Below are positions 32,340 to 41,186 of a DNA stretch of 64,000 nt, piece by piece. A model generated the notes under the pieces. That model was not told the DNA's origin. It saw only the letters and a list, made by a program, of their open reading frames with translations, and ran no database searches. The stretch is from assembly GCF_000341085.1 (NCBI RefSeq), contig NZ_ANBA01000020.1, positions 1 through 64,000 on the forward strand. The letters are read 5' to 3'. The position numbers and the translations under genes are program-made. Within the stretch, counting starts at the first letter, position 1. Each line of letters starts with the position of its first letter. The DNA comes from Nocardiopsis ganjiahuensis DSM 45031. GTDB taxonomy: Bacteria; Actinomycetota; Actinomycetes; Streptosporangiales; Streptosporangiaceae.

Positions 32340-33506
32340 TCAGACCGACGCGTCCCCGGCGGCGTCGCGGGCGACGAGCTGCGCGGCGATCACGTTGCGC
32401 TGGATCTCGTTGGTGCCCTCGCCCAGGATCATCAGCGGGGCGTCCCGAAAGTACCGCTCCACCTCGTACTCACGCGAGTACCCGTAGCCGCCGTGCACCC
32501 GCATGGCGTCCAGGGCCACCTCCATGGCGGCCTCGGAGGCGAACAGCTTCGCCATCCCCGCCTCCATGTCGGCGCGCACCCCCTCGTCCAGCCGCTCCGC
32601 CGCGTCCACCGTCATCAGGCGGGCGGCCCGCACCTTCGTGGCCATGTCCGCGAGCAGGTTGCCCACCGACTGGTGCTTCCAGATGGGCTTGCCGAACGAC
32701 TCGCGGTCCCGGGCGTAGGAGACGGCGTCGGCCAGCGCGGCCTGGGCCACCCCCACCGCGCGGGCGGCCACCTGGATCCGGCCGACCTCCAGGCCGCGCA
32801 TCATCTGGGCCCAGCCCCGGTTCGGTTCCCCGCCCAGCACGGAGTCGGCGGGCACGCGCATGTCGTCGAAGGTCAGCTCGCACGCTTCCACGCCGCGGTA
32901 GCCGAGCTTGGGGATCTTGCCGGAGACGGTGAGCCCCTCCCCCGGCTCGACCAGCAGCACGCTCATCCCCCGGTGCGCGGGGTCCGCGGCGGGGTCGGTG
33001 ACGCACAGCAGCCCGATCAGACCCGCGTGGTGGGCGTTGGAGATCCACGTCTTGGCGCCGTTGACCACCAGGTCACCGCCGTCGGCGAGCGCCTGGGTGC
33101 GCATGCCCTGCAGATCGCTGCCGCCGGAGGGTTCGGTCAGCGCCATGGTGGCCCGCAGGGAGCCGTCGGCCATGCGGGGCAGGTGCTCCCGCTTCTGCGC
33201 GGGGGTGCCGAACTCCCGGATCAGGTAGCTGATCACCGAATGGCCGCCCATGGCTCCGGCCAGGCTCATCCAGCCGCGGGCGAGCTCCTCGGTGACGCGG
33301 GCGAAACAGGCGGCGCTCGCGTCCACGCCGCCGTACTCCTCGGGGACCAGGAGCCCGAACACGCCGAGCCTCTTCATCTCCTCGACGAACTCCTCCGGGT
33401 AGGTGTCGCTCGCCTCGAAGTCGCGGACCCGGCCGCGCACGCGTTCGTCGACGAAGGTGGCGACCAGGTCCACCATGTCCTTCTCGTCCGCCGGGAGTCG
33501 GCTCAT
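32340..33506 (-). CDS. Acyl-CoA dehydrogenase (second copy)
   Basis: The 388-residue flavoenzyme shows MALTEPSGGSDLQGMRT, the DGGDLVVNGAKTWISNA strand, and GGYGYSREYEVERYFRDAP before ILGEGTNEIQRN, which has the expected catalytic Glu. I prefer ATG 33506, seven bases after GAGGAAA; a GTG at 33524 would add six residues. It lies 30 bases downstream of the GntR gene on the same strand and is probably cotranscribed with it. It is a distant relative of the dehydrogenase at 25.7-26.9 kb, not a recent duplicate. It may belong to the FadR-like regulon described for 34-43 kb. Confidence 0.92.
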   Translation of the reverse strand: MSRLPADEKDMVDLVATFVDERVRGRVRDFEASDTYPEEFVEEMKRLGVFGLLVPEEYGGVDASAACFARVTEELARGWMSLAGAMGGHSVISYLIREFGTPAQKREHLPRMADGSLRATMALTEPSGGSDLQGMRTQALADGGDLVVNGAKTWISNAHHAGLIGLLCVTDPAADPAHRGMSVLLVEPGEGLTVSGKIPKLGYRGVEACELTFDDMRVPADSVLGGEPNRGWAQMMRGLEVGRIQVAARAVGVAQAALADAVSYARDRESFGKPIWKHQSVGNLLADMATKVRAARLMTVDAAERLDEGVRADMEAGMAKLFASEAAMEVALDAMRVHGGYGYSREYEVERYFRDAPLMILGEGTNEIQRNVIAAQLVARDAAGDASV

Positions 33507-33536
33507 GTTCGTTTCCTCGCTCACGGGGTGGGGGCC

Positions 33537-34340
33537 TCACGGGACCAGGGACTCCAGGAGCCGGGCCTCCTCGGCGCTGAGGTGACGCGCGAAACGCTCC
33601 GCCAGGCTCCGCCGGATCCAGGAGCCGGCCGCAGCCGCGTCACCGTACTCGATCAGGTCGACCAGCATCCTGTCCCGGCGCAGCGAGTCGAGGGCCGCGT
33701 CCGGCTCCCCCGCGGTGCCCGCCCCCCTGGCCGGATCCGGAGCGGTGCCGGACCGCGTGTCCTCCTCCAGGAGGTCGGCCGCGATCAGCTGGACGATCGA
33801 CTCGCTGATCGCCCGGCCCGTCGCGATGAGCAGCTGGTTGCCCGTGATGGTCCAGATGCGCTGGTGCAGGGCCGCGTCGGCGCGCGCGAAGCTCTCACCA
33901 CCGCTCCCGGCCTCCTGCTCCATCGCCGCCAGGCACTCCCGGAGCGCGGCGACGTCGTCCGCCGTGGCGCGCTGGGCGGCGATCGCGCAGGCCGTCCCCT
34001 CGAGCCCCATCCGCAGCTGGAGCAGGTCCCCGATGCCACTGCCGCCCAGACGCACCATCTGCGTGAGGTCGCGCTCCAGCAGTTTCGGGGTCGGCCGCAG
34101 GAGCCGCGGACCGGAGCGGCCCCCGGGCCGGAGTTCGAGGAGACCGCGCGACTCCAGGACCCGCAGGGCCTCGCGGACGGTGGACCGGCTCACGTCGAAC
34201 TGCTCCATGAGCATGCGCTCACTCGGCAGGTGGTCTCCCGGGGCCAGACGGCCGCTGAGGAGCGCGTTCTCCACCTGGTCGACGATACGCTCGAAGGTTC
34301 TGACGCCGACGGCGGGGCTGAACCGGATGCTCGACGCCAT
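33537..34340 (-). CDS. GntR-family regulator, FadR subfamily
   Basis: The 267-residue protein has a GntR winged helix (VDQVENALLSGRLAPGDHLP, SERMLMEQFDVSRSTVREALR, VLESRGLLELRPG, residues about 19-77). An FCD effector domain follows, with the metal-site Asp/His in FARADAALHQRI and a second His near RFARHL. The ATG at 34340 follows GGAGGAGAT. It is divergent from a peptide-type ABC operon, with a perfect TGGT-N3-ACCA palindrome between. A near-identical site precedes the aldehyde dehydrogenase operon 9 kb away. It most likely represses both and responds to an acid intermediate. Confidence 0.92.
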   Translation of the reverse strand: MASSIRFSPAVGVRTFERIVDQVENALLSGRLAPGDHLPSERMLMEQFDVSRSTVREALRVLESRGLLELRPGGRSGPRLLRPTPKLLERDLTQMVRLGGSGIGDLLQLRMGLEGTACAIAAQRATADDVAALRECLAAMEQEAGSGGESFARADAALHQRIWTITGNQLLIATGRAISESIVQLIAADLLEEDTRSGTAPDPARGAGTAGEPDAALDSLRRDRMLVDLIEYGDAAAAGSWIRRSLAERFARHLSAEEARLLESLVP

Positions 34341-34415
34341 ATCTCCTCCATCGTCGGTGCGGCGGCACCGTACTCGTACGGGATCCATCATGTGCCAGGC
34401 AGAGCAAAAGGTACA

Positions 34416-34430
34416 ACTGGTCGGACCAGT
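34416..34430. promoter_or_regulatory. FadR/GntR-type operator, site 1
   Basis: ACTGGTC-G-GACCAGT is a perfect 7-1-7 palindrome containing TGGTCGGACCA, which fits the FadR-subfamily consensus TNGTNNNACNA. It lies between the gntR gene and the ABC transporter operon, just upstream of a good promoter. Confidence 0.82.
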
Positions 34431-34431
34431 C

Positions 34432-34460
34432 TTGCGCCCGAAGTTCCACGCCTGTTAGAT
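34432..34460 (+). promoter_or_regulatory. Promoter of the ABC importer operon
   Basis: TTGCGC (34432-34437) and TTAGAT (34455-34460) are spaced by 17 bases, 50 bases before the first ATG. The GntR operator ends two bases before the -35 box. Confidence 0.5.
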
Positions 34461-34510
34461 GGACCCTCACACTACGGTGTCGAGCGGACGTCGACCTGAG
34501 CAGAGGGGCC

Positions 34511-36103
34511 ATGCCGGAACAGCAGAACACCCCACCGCCCCCGGTGCCCCCGGTATCCCGGCGCAGCCTCCTGTTCGCCGGGATGGGCCTGCCGCTCCTG
34601 CTGACCTCCTGCCGGGCCGGGCACACCGCGATCGCCGACCCCGCCGAGAGCACCGCGGGCTCGGTGACCCTCGCGCTGGCCGGAGGGCCGGCCAGCCTCG
34701 ACTTCACGCGCACCGACGGGGTCGCCATTCCCCTGGTGCTGATGGGCAACGTCTACGAGGGCCTGGTCCGGATCAACGAGTCCGGCGGCCTGGACCCGCT
34801 GCTCGCCGAGGACTGGACCGTCTCCGACGACCGGCGCACCTACACCTTCACGCTCCGGCAGGGGGTCGCCTTCTCCAACGGGGCGCCGTTCGACGCCGAG
34901 AGCGCCGTGTTCAGCATCGAACGCGTCCGGTCCGACGCCTGGACCAACGGGCTCTCCGCCGGCATGGACGTGGTCGCGTCGGTGACGGCCGAGGACACCC
35001 ATGTCCTGCGGGTCGAGCTCTCCGAACCCAGCAACCGGTGGCTGTGGTCCATGGGCACCCTGATCGGCGCGATGATGACCGAGGACGGGGTCGACGAACT
35101 CGCGACCGCCCCGGTCGGGACCGGGCCCTTCACCGTGGACCGCTGGGCCCGGGGGCAGTCCCTGAGGTTCGCGGCCAACAAGGACTACTGGGGCGAGCCG
35201 GCCGCGTCCGACTCCGTGACCGTCCAGTACTACGCCGACGCGACCGCGAGCACCAACGCCCTGCAGGCCGGAGACGTCGACGCCGTGTACGACATGCAGT
35301 CCCCCGAACTGGCCACCGTCCTGGAGCGGGACGACGACCTCGTCATCGAGACGGGCGCCACCAGCGGCACGGTCCTGCTGTCGATGAACAACCGGGTCGC
35401 GCCCTTCGACGACCTGCGCGTCCGGCAGGCGGTGATGTACGCCGTGGACCGCCAGGCGGTCATCGACACCGCTTGGGGCGGCTTCGGCGACGACTCCGGC
35501 GGGGCGCCCGCGCCGCCGACCGACCCCTGGTACGTCGAGTCGTCCCGGTACCCCCACGATCCGCAGGCGGCCAGGGAGCTCCTGCGCGAGGCCGGCCAGG
35601 AGGACCTGCACATCACGTTCAAGGTCCCCACCCGCCCCTACGCCCAGCAGATCAGCGAGATCGTGGCCTCCCAGCTGCGCGACGTCGGCATCGTCGCCGC
35701 CATCGAGTCCGTCGAGTTCCCGGCCCTGTGGCTCGACGAGGTCTTCACGCGCCACGACTACCAGATGAGCGTCATCGTCCACGCCGAGGCGCGCGACATC
35801 CCCGTGCTCTACGGCAACCCCGACTACTACCTCGGCTACGACGACGAACGCACGCGCGAGCTGCTGGCCCGGGCCGACCGCGAATCCCCGCAGACCCAGA
35901 CCGAGCTGATGCGCGCCGCCGTCGACCGCATCGTCGACCAGGCCGCCTCCGACACCCTGTTCGTCTTCCCGAACATCGTCGTACGCCGCCGCGGCCTCCA
36001 GGGCCTGCCGTCCCGGCGGCCCACCGACGAACTCCTCCTCTCCGCGGTCACGAACCGGGGGGACCCGTCCCAGGAGGACCAGGCGCAGGAGGACGGATCG
36101 TGA
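34511..36103 (+). CDS. ABC transporter substrate-binding lipoprotein (SBP family 5, peptide/nickel type)
   Basis: The 530-residue protein has a signal region with RRS and lipobox LLTSC (Cys near 34). Then comes the family-5 pattern: YEGLVRINESGGLDPLLAEDWTVSD, YTFTLRQGVAFSNGAPFDAE, and GTGPFTVDRW. Family members bind oligopeptides, opines, nickel chelates or sugars. It heads a five-gene operon: binding protein, two permeases, fused ATPase, amidase. That points to an amide or peptide-like substrate. The stop overlaps the next gene start (GTGA). Confidence 0.92.
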   Translation: MPEQQNTPPPPVPPVSRRSLLFAGMGLPLLLTSCRAGHTAIADPAESTAGSVTLALAGGPASLDFTRTDGVAIPLVLMGNVYEGLVRINESGGLDPLLAEDWTVSDDRRTYTFTLRQGVAFSNGAPFDAESAVFSIERVRSDAWTNGLSAGMDVVASVTAEDTHVLRVELSEPSNRWLWSMGTLIGAMMTEDGVDELATAPVGTGPFTVDRWARGQSLRFAANKDYWGEPAASDSVTVQYYADATASTNALQAGDVDAVYDMQSPELATVLERDDDLVIETGATSGTVLLSMNNRVAPFDDLRVRQAVMYAVDRQAVIDTAWGGFGDDSGGAPAPPTDPWYVESSRYPHDPQAARELLREAGQEDLHITFKVPTRPYAQQISEIVASQLRDVGIVAAIESVEFPALWLDEVFTRHDYQMSVIVHAEARDIPVLYGNPDYYLGYDDERTRELLARADRESPQTQTELMRAAVDRIVDQAASDTLFVFPNIVVRRRGLQGLPSRRPTDELLLSAVTNRGDPSQEDQAQEDGS

Positions 36104-37047
36104 TCAGAGCAGTCGGCGGCAGGGTCCTGCGATTCGTCCTGACCCTCTTCGCCACCTCGGTGCTGGTGTTCGCCTTCATGCGGATCCTTCCGGGTGACCC
36201 CGCGGAGGTGGTGCTCGGGACCGGTGCGACGGAGGAGGCGCTGGAGCGGACCCGGGCCGAGTTCGGTCTGGACCGTCCGCTGGCCGAGCAGTACTGGGAC
36301 TGGGTCTCGGGGATCCCGGTGGGCGACTTCGGCGTCTCCTTCATCACCGGCGAGGACATCAGTCCCGTCGTCCTGGACCGGTTGGCGGTCAGCCTGATCC
36401 TCGTGGTCAGCGCCATGGCCCTGGCCCTGCTCGTGGCCGTGCCCCTGGGCACCTGGGCCGCCGTGCGGCACCGTCGCGCCGACGGCATCGCCATCAGCGC
36501 GGCCACGCAGTTCGGCATCGCCGTACCGAACTTCCTCGCCGGCATGCTGCTCGTCGCGGTGTTCGCCCTGGGACTGGGGTGGCTCCCGGCCAACAGCTGG
36601 ATGCCACCGGCCTACGACCCCGTGCAGTTCGTCCTGCACCTGATCCTGCCGGTGGTGGCCCTGGCCGCCGTGCAGGCGGCCGTCATGACCCGCTACGTCC
36701 GCACCGCCATGCTGGACGTGATGGGCGAGGACTGGATGCGCACGGCCCGGGCCAAGGGGCTCTCCACGTTCCAGGCGCTGCGGCGCCACGGTCTGCGCAA
36801 CGCCGCGCTCCCGGTCCTCACCGTCAGCGGTATCCAGCTGACGACGCTGGTCATCGGGGCCGTCGTCATCGAACAGGTCTTCGTGATCCCCGGGATCGGC
36901 TCCGAGCTGCTCACCGCCGTGGCCGGCCGCGACCTGCTGACCGTGCAGTCCGTCGTCATGCTCCTGGCACTGATCACCCTGACCGTGAACTTCACGGTGG
37001 ACCTGCTGTACCTGGTCCTCGATCCGCGCACCGCCGTCCAGAGGTGA
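36100..37047 (+). CDS. ABC transporter permease, DppB-like
   Basis: The 315-residue protein starts at GTG 36100, overlapping the previous stop by 4 bases. It shows LVFAFMRILPGDPAEV near the N-terminus and the conserved EAA-type loop ARAKGLSTFQALRRHGLRNAALPVLT (about 214-240), which contacts the ATPase. It has about six membrane helices and ends with VIEQVFVIPGIGSELL and the usual C-terminal helix. It forms the membrane channel together with the next permease. Confidence 0.93.
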   Translation: MIRAVGGRVLRFVLTLFATSVLVFAFMRILPGDPAEVVLGTGATEEALERTRAEFGLDRPLAEQYWDWVSGIPVGDFGVSFITGEDISPVVLDRLAVSLILVVSAMALALLVAVPLGTWAAVRHRRADGIAISAATQFGIAVPNFLAGMLLVAVFALGLGWLPANSWMPPAYDPVQFVLHLILPVVALAAVQAAVMTRYVRTAMLDVMGEDWMRTARAKGLSTFQALRRHGLRNAALPVLTVSGIQLTTLVIGAVVIEQVFVIPGIGSELLTAVAGRDLLTVQSVVMLLALITLTVNFTVDLLYLVLDPRTAVQR

Positions 37048-37054
37048 GGAAACC

Positions 37055-37948
37055 ATGAGCGGAACGAACGCCGCGGCCGCCGGGGGCCCCGCGGGACCGG
37101 ACCGGCCGCCCGCCCGGGGGGTCGGGCTGCTGCGCATGCTCCCGGTGACCGGGAAGATCGGCCTGGTCGTCGTGGCCGGCATCGTCGTGGTCGCGCTCGT
37201 CTCCCTGGTCTGGACGCCGTACGACCCGCTCCAGGCGGTACCGGAGGACCGGCTCAGCGGGTCGACGCTCCAGCACCCGCTCGGCACCGACCGCTACGGG
37301 CGCGACGTCCTCTCGATCCTCATGGCGGGGGCGCAGATCACCCTGCTCGTGGGCTGCGTGGCCGTCGCGATCGCCGCGGTCGTCGGCACCCCGCTGGGCA
37401 TCCTGGCGGGAATGCGGCGCGGCTGGGCCGAGGAGCTCATCACGCGCGGCGCCGACATGATGCTGGCCTTCCCCGCGCTGCTCCTGGCGATCATGGCCGG
37501 CGCGGTCATGGGGGCGAGCACGTGGTCCGCCATGATCGCCATCGGCCTCGCCGCGGGCCCCGGCTTCGCGCGCGTCGCCCGGGCCGGCACCCTGCGGGTG
37601 ATGTCGTCGGACTTCATCCTGGCCGCCCGCGGGGCCTCACAGCCCGAGACGCGCATCGCCCGCAGGCACGTCCTGCCCAACATCTTCGACCTCGTGGTCA
37701 TCCAGGCGTCGGTCACCTTCGCCCTGGCGATCCTCGCCGAGGCGGCGCTGAGCTTCCTCGGCCTGGGCACGCCGCCGCCCGAACCCTCCTGGGGGCGGAT
37801 GCTCCAGGGCGGACAGGACTACCTGGCGGTCGCGCCCCACCTGACCGTCTGGCCCGGGCTGGCGATCGCGCTGGCGGTCCTGGGATTCAACCTGCTGGGC
37901 GACGGACTCCGCGACGTCCTCGACCCCAAGACGAGAGGACGCCGATGA
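37055..37948 (+). CDS. ABC transporter permease, DppC-like
   Basis: The 297-residue permease has a Pro/Gly-rich N-terminus, then HPLGTDRYGRDVLSILMAGAQITLLVG, typical of DppC/OppC, and the EAA loop ILAARGASQPETRIARRHVLPN. LAEAALSFLGLGTPPPEPSWG near the C-terminus confirms the subfamily. It pairs with the DppB-like permease seven bases upstream and overlaps the ATPase gene by 4 bases. Confidence 0.93.
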   Translation: MSGTNAAAAGGPAGPDRPPARGVGLLRMLPVTGKIGLVVVAGIVVVALVSLVWTPYDPLQAVPEDRLSGSTLQHPLGTDRYGRDVLSILMAGAQITLLVGCVAVAIAAVVGTPLGILAGMRRGWAEELITRGADMMLAFPALLLAIMAGAVMGASTWSAMIAIGLAAGPGFARVARAGTLRVMSSDFILAARGASQPETRIARRHVLPNIFDLVVIQASVTFALAILAEAALSFLGLGTPPPEPSWGRMLQGGQDYLAVAPHLTVWPGLAIALAVLGFNLLGDGLRDVLDPKTRGRR

Positions 37949-39726
37949 CCGCCACGCAAGCGCGCTCCGCCGGGGCTTCCCGCGACGACGCCCTGGTCAC
38001 GGTCACCGGGCTGCGGGTCGACGCCGGCCCCGACCGGCTCGTCCACCCGCTGGACCTGACCATCCGCGCCGGTGAGCGGGTAGGGCTCATCGGGGAGTCC
38101 GGGTCCGGGAAGACGCTGACCGCGCTGTCACTCATCGGGCTCCTTCCCGACGAGCTGCGCCACGGCGGCACCGTGGCGCTGCGCGACTCCTCCGACGACC
38201 TGCTCAACGCGCCCGAACGCGAACTGTGCGGGCTCCGCGGGCGGCGGATCTCGATGGTGTTCCAGGAGCCCATGACGGCCCTGAACCCGCTGATGCAGGT
38301 GGGGAAACAGGTCAGCGAGGTCCTGACACAGCACAGGACGCTGCCGAACCGCCGCGAGGTGCGCGAGCGCGTCCTCGGGCTCCTCGAGTCGGTGCGCCTC
38401 CCCGACCCCGAGCGCCTCCTCCGGGCCTACCCCCACCAGCTTTCCGGAGGCCAGCGCCAGCGCATCATGCTGGCGATGGCCTTCGCGAACGACCCGGACC
38501 TGCTCATCTGCGACGAGCCGACCACCGCCCTGGACGTGACCGTGCAACGCCAGGTCCTCGACCTCCTGGACGAGGCGGTCCGCAGCCGCGGCACCAGCCT
38601 GCTGTTCGTCTCGCACGACCTGGCCGTCGTCGCACGGACGTGTGACCGCGTGCTGGTGATGCAGCACGGCCGTGTCGTGGAGTCCGGGTCGGTCACGGAC
38701 GTGCTGACCGCCCCCCGGCACGACTACACCAAGCAGCTGCTCGCCGCCTCCCGGCTCGAACCGACGGCGGGGGGTGCGCGCCGCGGCGCCGGTTCCCCGC
38801 CGGAGACCGGGTCAGGGGCCGGGGCGGGGGCCCCGACCGGTTCCGAGGGCCCGGCGGGCACCGAACGACCGGCGGGCGCTGCCGAGCTCTCGGAGGCCGC
38901 CGAACCACTGATCCGGGTCAGCGGCCTCCACCGCACCCACCGGTCGCGGCGGCGCACGGTCCACGCCCTGAAGAACGTCGACCTGCAGGTCCGGGCGGGC
39001 GACCGGATCGGCATCGTCGGCGAGTCCGGTTCCGGCAAGACCACCCTGCTGAAGATCCTGGCCGGGCTGGACCGCCCGACCTCCGGTTCGGTGTCGGTCT
39101 GCGGGGTCGACGTCGCCAGGGCCTCGAAGCGCTCCATGCGGCGCCTCCGCGAACAGCTGCAGACCGTCTTCCAGGACCCCATGGGGTCGCTCGATCCGCG
39201 TATGACGGTGCGGGAGATCGTCGAGGAGCCGCTCATCGGGCACAGCGGCGCGCGCTCGGGCCGGGAACGGCGCGAACTCACCGCGCGGTCACTGGAGTCC
39301 GTGGGGATCCCCGCATCGGCCGCGGAGCGCTACCCCCACCAGTTCTCCGGCGGACAGCGGCAGAGGATCTCCATCGCGCGGGCGCTCGTCACCGACCCGG
39401 ACGTGCTGGTCGCGGACGAGCCGGTGAGCGCCCTCGACGTCAGTGTCCAGGCGCAGGTCCTCGCCCTGCTGAACCGCCTCGTGGACGAACGCGGCCTGAC
39501 GCTGCTGATGGTCTCGCACGACCTGGCCGTGGTCCGCCACCTCTGCGACCGGATCGTGGTGATGCGCCACGGTGAGGTCGTCGAGGCGGGCCCCGCGGAG
39601 CGCGTCTACGGGGCTCCCGAGGACGACTACACACGAGCCCTGCTCGAGGCGACCCCCTCCCTCGACCGCGTCCTCGCCGAGAAGCCGTCACGAGGGGGCA
39701 CCGGCGACCGTCCACCGCAGCCCTGA
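37945..39726 (+). CDS. ABC transporter ATPase, DppD-DppF fusion
   Basis: The 593-residue protein carries two complete ATPase domains. The first has Walker A GESGSGKT (about 51-58), LSGGQRQRIML and Walker B LLICDEPTTALD; the second has GESGSGKT, FSGGQRQRISIARAL and VLVADEPVSALD. A linker of about 50 residues rich in Gly/Ala/Pro/Glu (about 275-315) separates them. In most systems these are two genes, so this is a fusion, a form also seen in other actinobacteria. It powers the importer of this operon. Confidence 0.93.
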   Translation: MTATQARSAGASRDDALVTVTGLRVDAGPDRLVHPLDLTIRAGERVGLIGESGSGKTLTALSLIGLLPDELRHGGTVALRDSSDDLLNAPERELCGLRGRRISMVFQEPMTALNPLMQVGKQVSEVLTQHRTLPNRREVRERVLGLLESVRLPDPERLLRAYPHQLSGGQRQRIMLAMAFANDPDLLICDEPTTALDVTVQRQVLDLLDEAVRSRGTSLLFVSHDLAVVARTCDRVLVMQHGRVVESGSVTDVLTAPRHDYTKQLLAASRLEPTAGGARRGAGSPPETGSGAGAGAPTGSEGPAGTERPAGAAELSEAAEPLIRVSGLHRTHRSRRRTVHALKNVDLQVRAGDRIGIVGESGSGKTTLLKILAGLDRPTSGSVSVCGVDVARASKRSMRRLREQLQTVFQDPMGSLDPRMTVREIVEEPLIGHSGARSGRERRELTARSLESVGIPASAAERYPHQFSGGQRQRISIARALVTDPDVLVADEPVSALDVSVQAQVLALLNRLVDERGLTLLMVSHDLAVVRHLCDRIVVMRHGEVVEAGPAERVYGAPEDDYTRALLEATPSLDRVLAEKPSRGGTGDRPPQP

Positions 39727-39734
39727 GGAGAGAG

Positions 39735-41186
39735 ATGACCGAGCACACCCCGCCGTCCTGGGCCGACGCCTCCGTGGAGGAGCTCCGATCGGCCTTCGCC
39801 TCGGGAGCGGCCACGCCGAGCGGCGCCGCGCACGCGGTCCTGGAGAGGATCGGGCGGGACGCCCCGCTCAACGCCTACCACGCGGTCACCGCCGAGGAGG
39901 CGCTCCGAGCCGCCGGGGAGGCGGACCGGCGCCACGCCGAGGGGCGGCCGATCGGGCCGCTCGACGGCGTACCGGTCACGGTCAAGGAGAACCTGGGTCG
40001 CACCGGGGTGACCGTCCCCTCCGGCACCGCGCTGCCCGATCCGCCGACCCCGGATCGGGACTCGCTCGTCGTCAGCCGTCTGCGCGAAGCGGGGGCGGTC
40101 GTCGTCGGCTCCACGGTCATGCCGGACTGGGGCATGCTCTCCTCCGGCGTCAGCTCCCGGCACGGCGTCACGAGGAGTCCCTGGGACCCCTCCCTGACCT
40201 CCGGCGGGTCCTCCGCCGGAGCGGCCGTCGCCGCCGCGGCCGCCCACGGCCCGGTCCACGTCGGCACCGACATCGGTGGATCGATCCGCCTGCCCGGCAC
40301 CTGGAACGCTCTGGCGACGCTGAAACCCTCCGCCGGGCTGATCCCCCTGGACAGCCCCTACTCGGGCCGGGTCGCGGGGCCGATGGCGCGCCGCGTCGCC
40401 GACCTCTTCCCCCTCATGGAGGCCGCCGCGCGGTGGGACGACCGCGACGCCTCCACCCACCCCTTCCCCCCACAGGACTTCACCCCCGCGACGACGTCCC
40501 CGGAGGGGCTGCGCGTGGGCCTCCAGCTGGAGGGCGGCCCCGGGCTGCCGCTGTCCCCGGCCGTGCGCGCGGCCGCCCTCGACGCGGCCGAACGCTTCGC
40601 CGCCGCCGGCGCGGAGATCGTCGAGGTCCCCGCGATCACCACCGAAGAGCTCCTGCTCCGCGTCGACCGGTTCTGGCGGGTCCGGGCGCTGAACACGCTG
40701 CGGAAACTTCCCGACCACCTGCGCGAGGGCGACCGTCCGCGGAAGGGCTACGTCCTGGAGTACATCCTCGACTGGTGCCTGGGCGGCCGCGGCGTGGACG
40801 GCGCCACCGCCGTGGACGACTACGAGGCGCTGGCGGAGCTGGGTGCGAGGACACGGGAGCTCACCCGGGGCCTGGACCTGGTGCTCTCACCCGTCACTCC
40901 CTGCACGGCGTTCCCCGCCGAGCAGCCCATGCCGCGACCGGAGCCGGACGAGCCGATGGCGCACATCTCCTACACGCTCCCGTTCAACATGTCCGGCCAG
41001 CCGGCGGGCACGGTCAACGCGGGCCGGGACGCCGACGGGAAGTGGATCGGCCTGCAGTTCGCCGGACCGGTCGGCGACGACGCCCGGCTCCTGCGCCTGA
41101 TGGCGTGGTGGGAGCGGGTACGCCCGGCACAAGCCGTACCGGACTGGCGGGAGATCCGCTCCGGGGACTCAGTCCGACCGCGGTGA
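39735..41186 (+). CDS. Amidase signature family hydrolase
   Basis: The 483-residue enzyme has the Ser-cisSer-Lys triad: K84 in PVTVKEN, the cis-Ser in LTSGGSSAGAAVA (155-165), and nucleophile S183 in GTDIGGSIRLPG. The usual Cys-Gly after this motif is replaced (TWNALATLKPSAG), but the triad is intact. It hydrolyses a carboxamide to acid and ammonia or amine. It has no signal peptide, so it acts after import by the ABC transporter encoded just upstream (gap 8). Its 3' end overlaps the end of the convergent SDR gene by 18 bases. Confidence 0.92.
   Translation: MTEHTPPSWADASVEELRSAFASGAATPSGAAHAVLERIGRDAPLNAYHAVTAEEALRAAGEADRRHAEGRPIGPLDGVPVTVKENLGRTGVTVPSGTALPDPPTPDRDSLVVSRLREAGAVVVGSTVMPDWGMLSSGVSSRHGVTRSPWDPSLTSGGSSAGAAVAAAAAHGPVHVGTDIGGSIRLPGTWNALATLKPSAGLIPLDSPYSGRVAGPMARRVADLFPLMEAAARWDDRDASTHPFPPQDFTPATTSPEGLRVGLQLEGGPGLPLSPAVRAAALDAAERFAAAGAEIVEVPAITTEELLLRVDRFWRVRALNTLRKLPDHLREGDRPRKGYVLEYILDWCLGGRGVDGATAVDDYEALAELGARTRELTRGLDLVLSPVTPCTAFPAEQPMPRPEPDEPMAHISYTLPFNMSGQPAGTVNAGRDADGKWIGLQFAGPVGDDARLLRLMAWWERVRPAQAVPDWREIRSGDSVRPR

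Noticed and set aside
29795..32932. A plus-strand open frame of about 1045 codons across the TAXI-TRAP genes
   Set aside because: It is out of frame with two clear transporter genes, and its translation is an Arg/Pro/Ala-rich low-complexity sequence.
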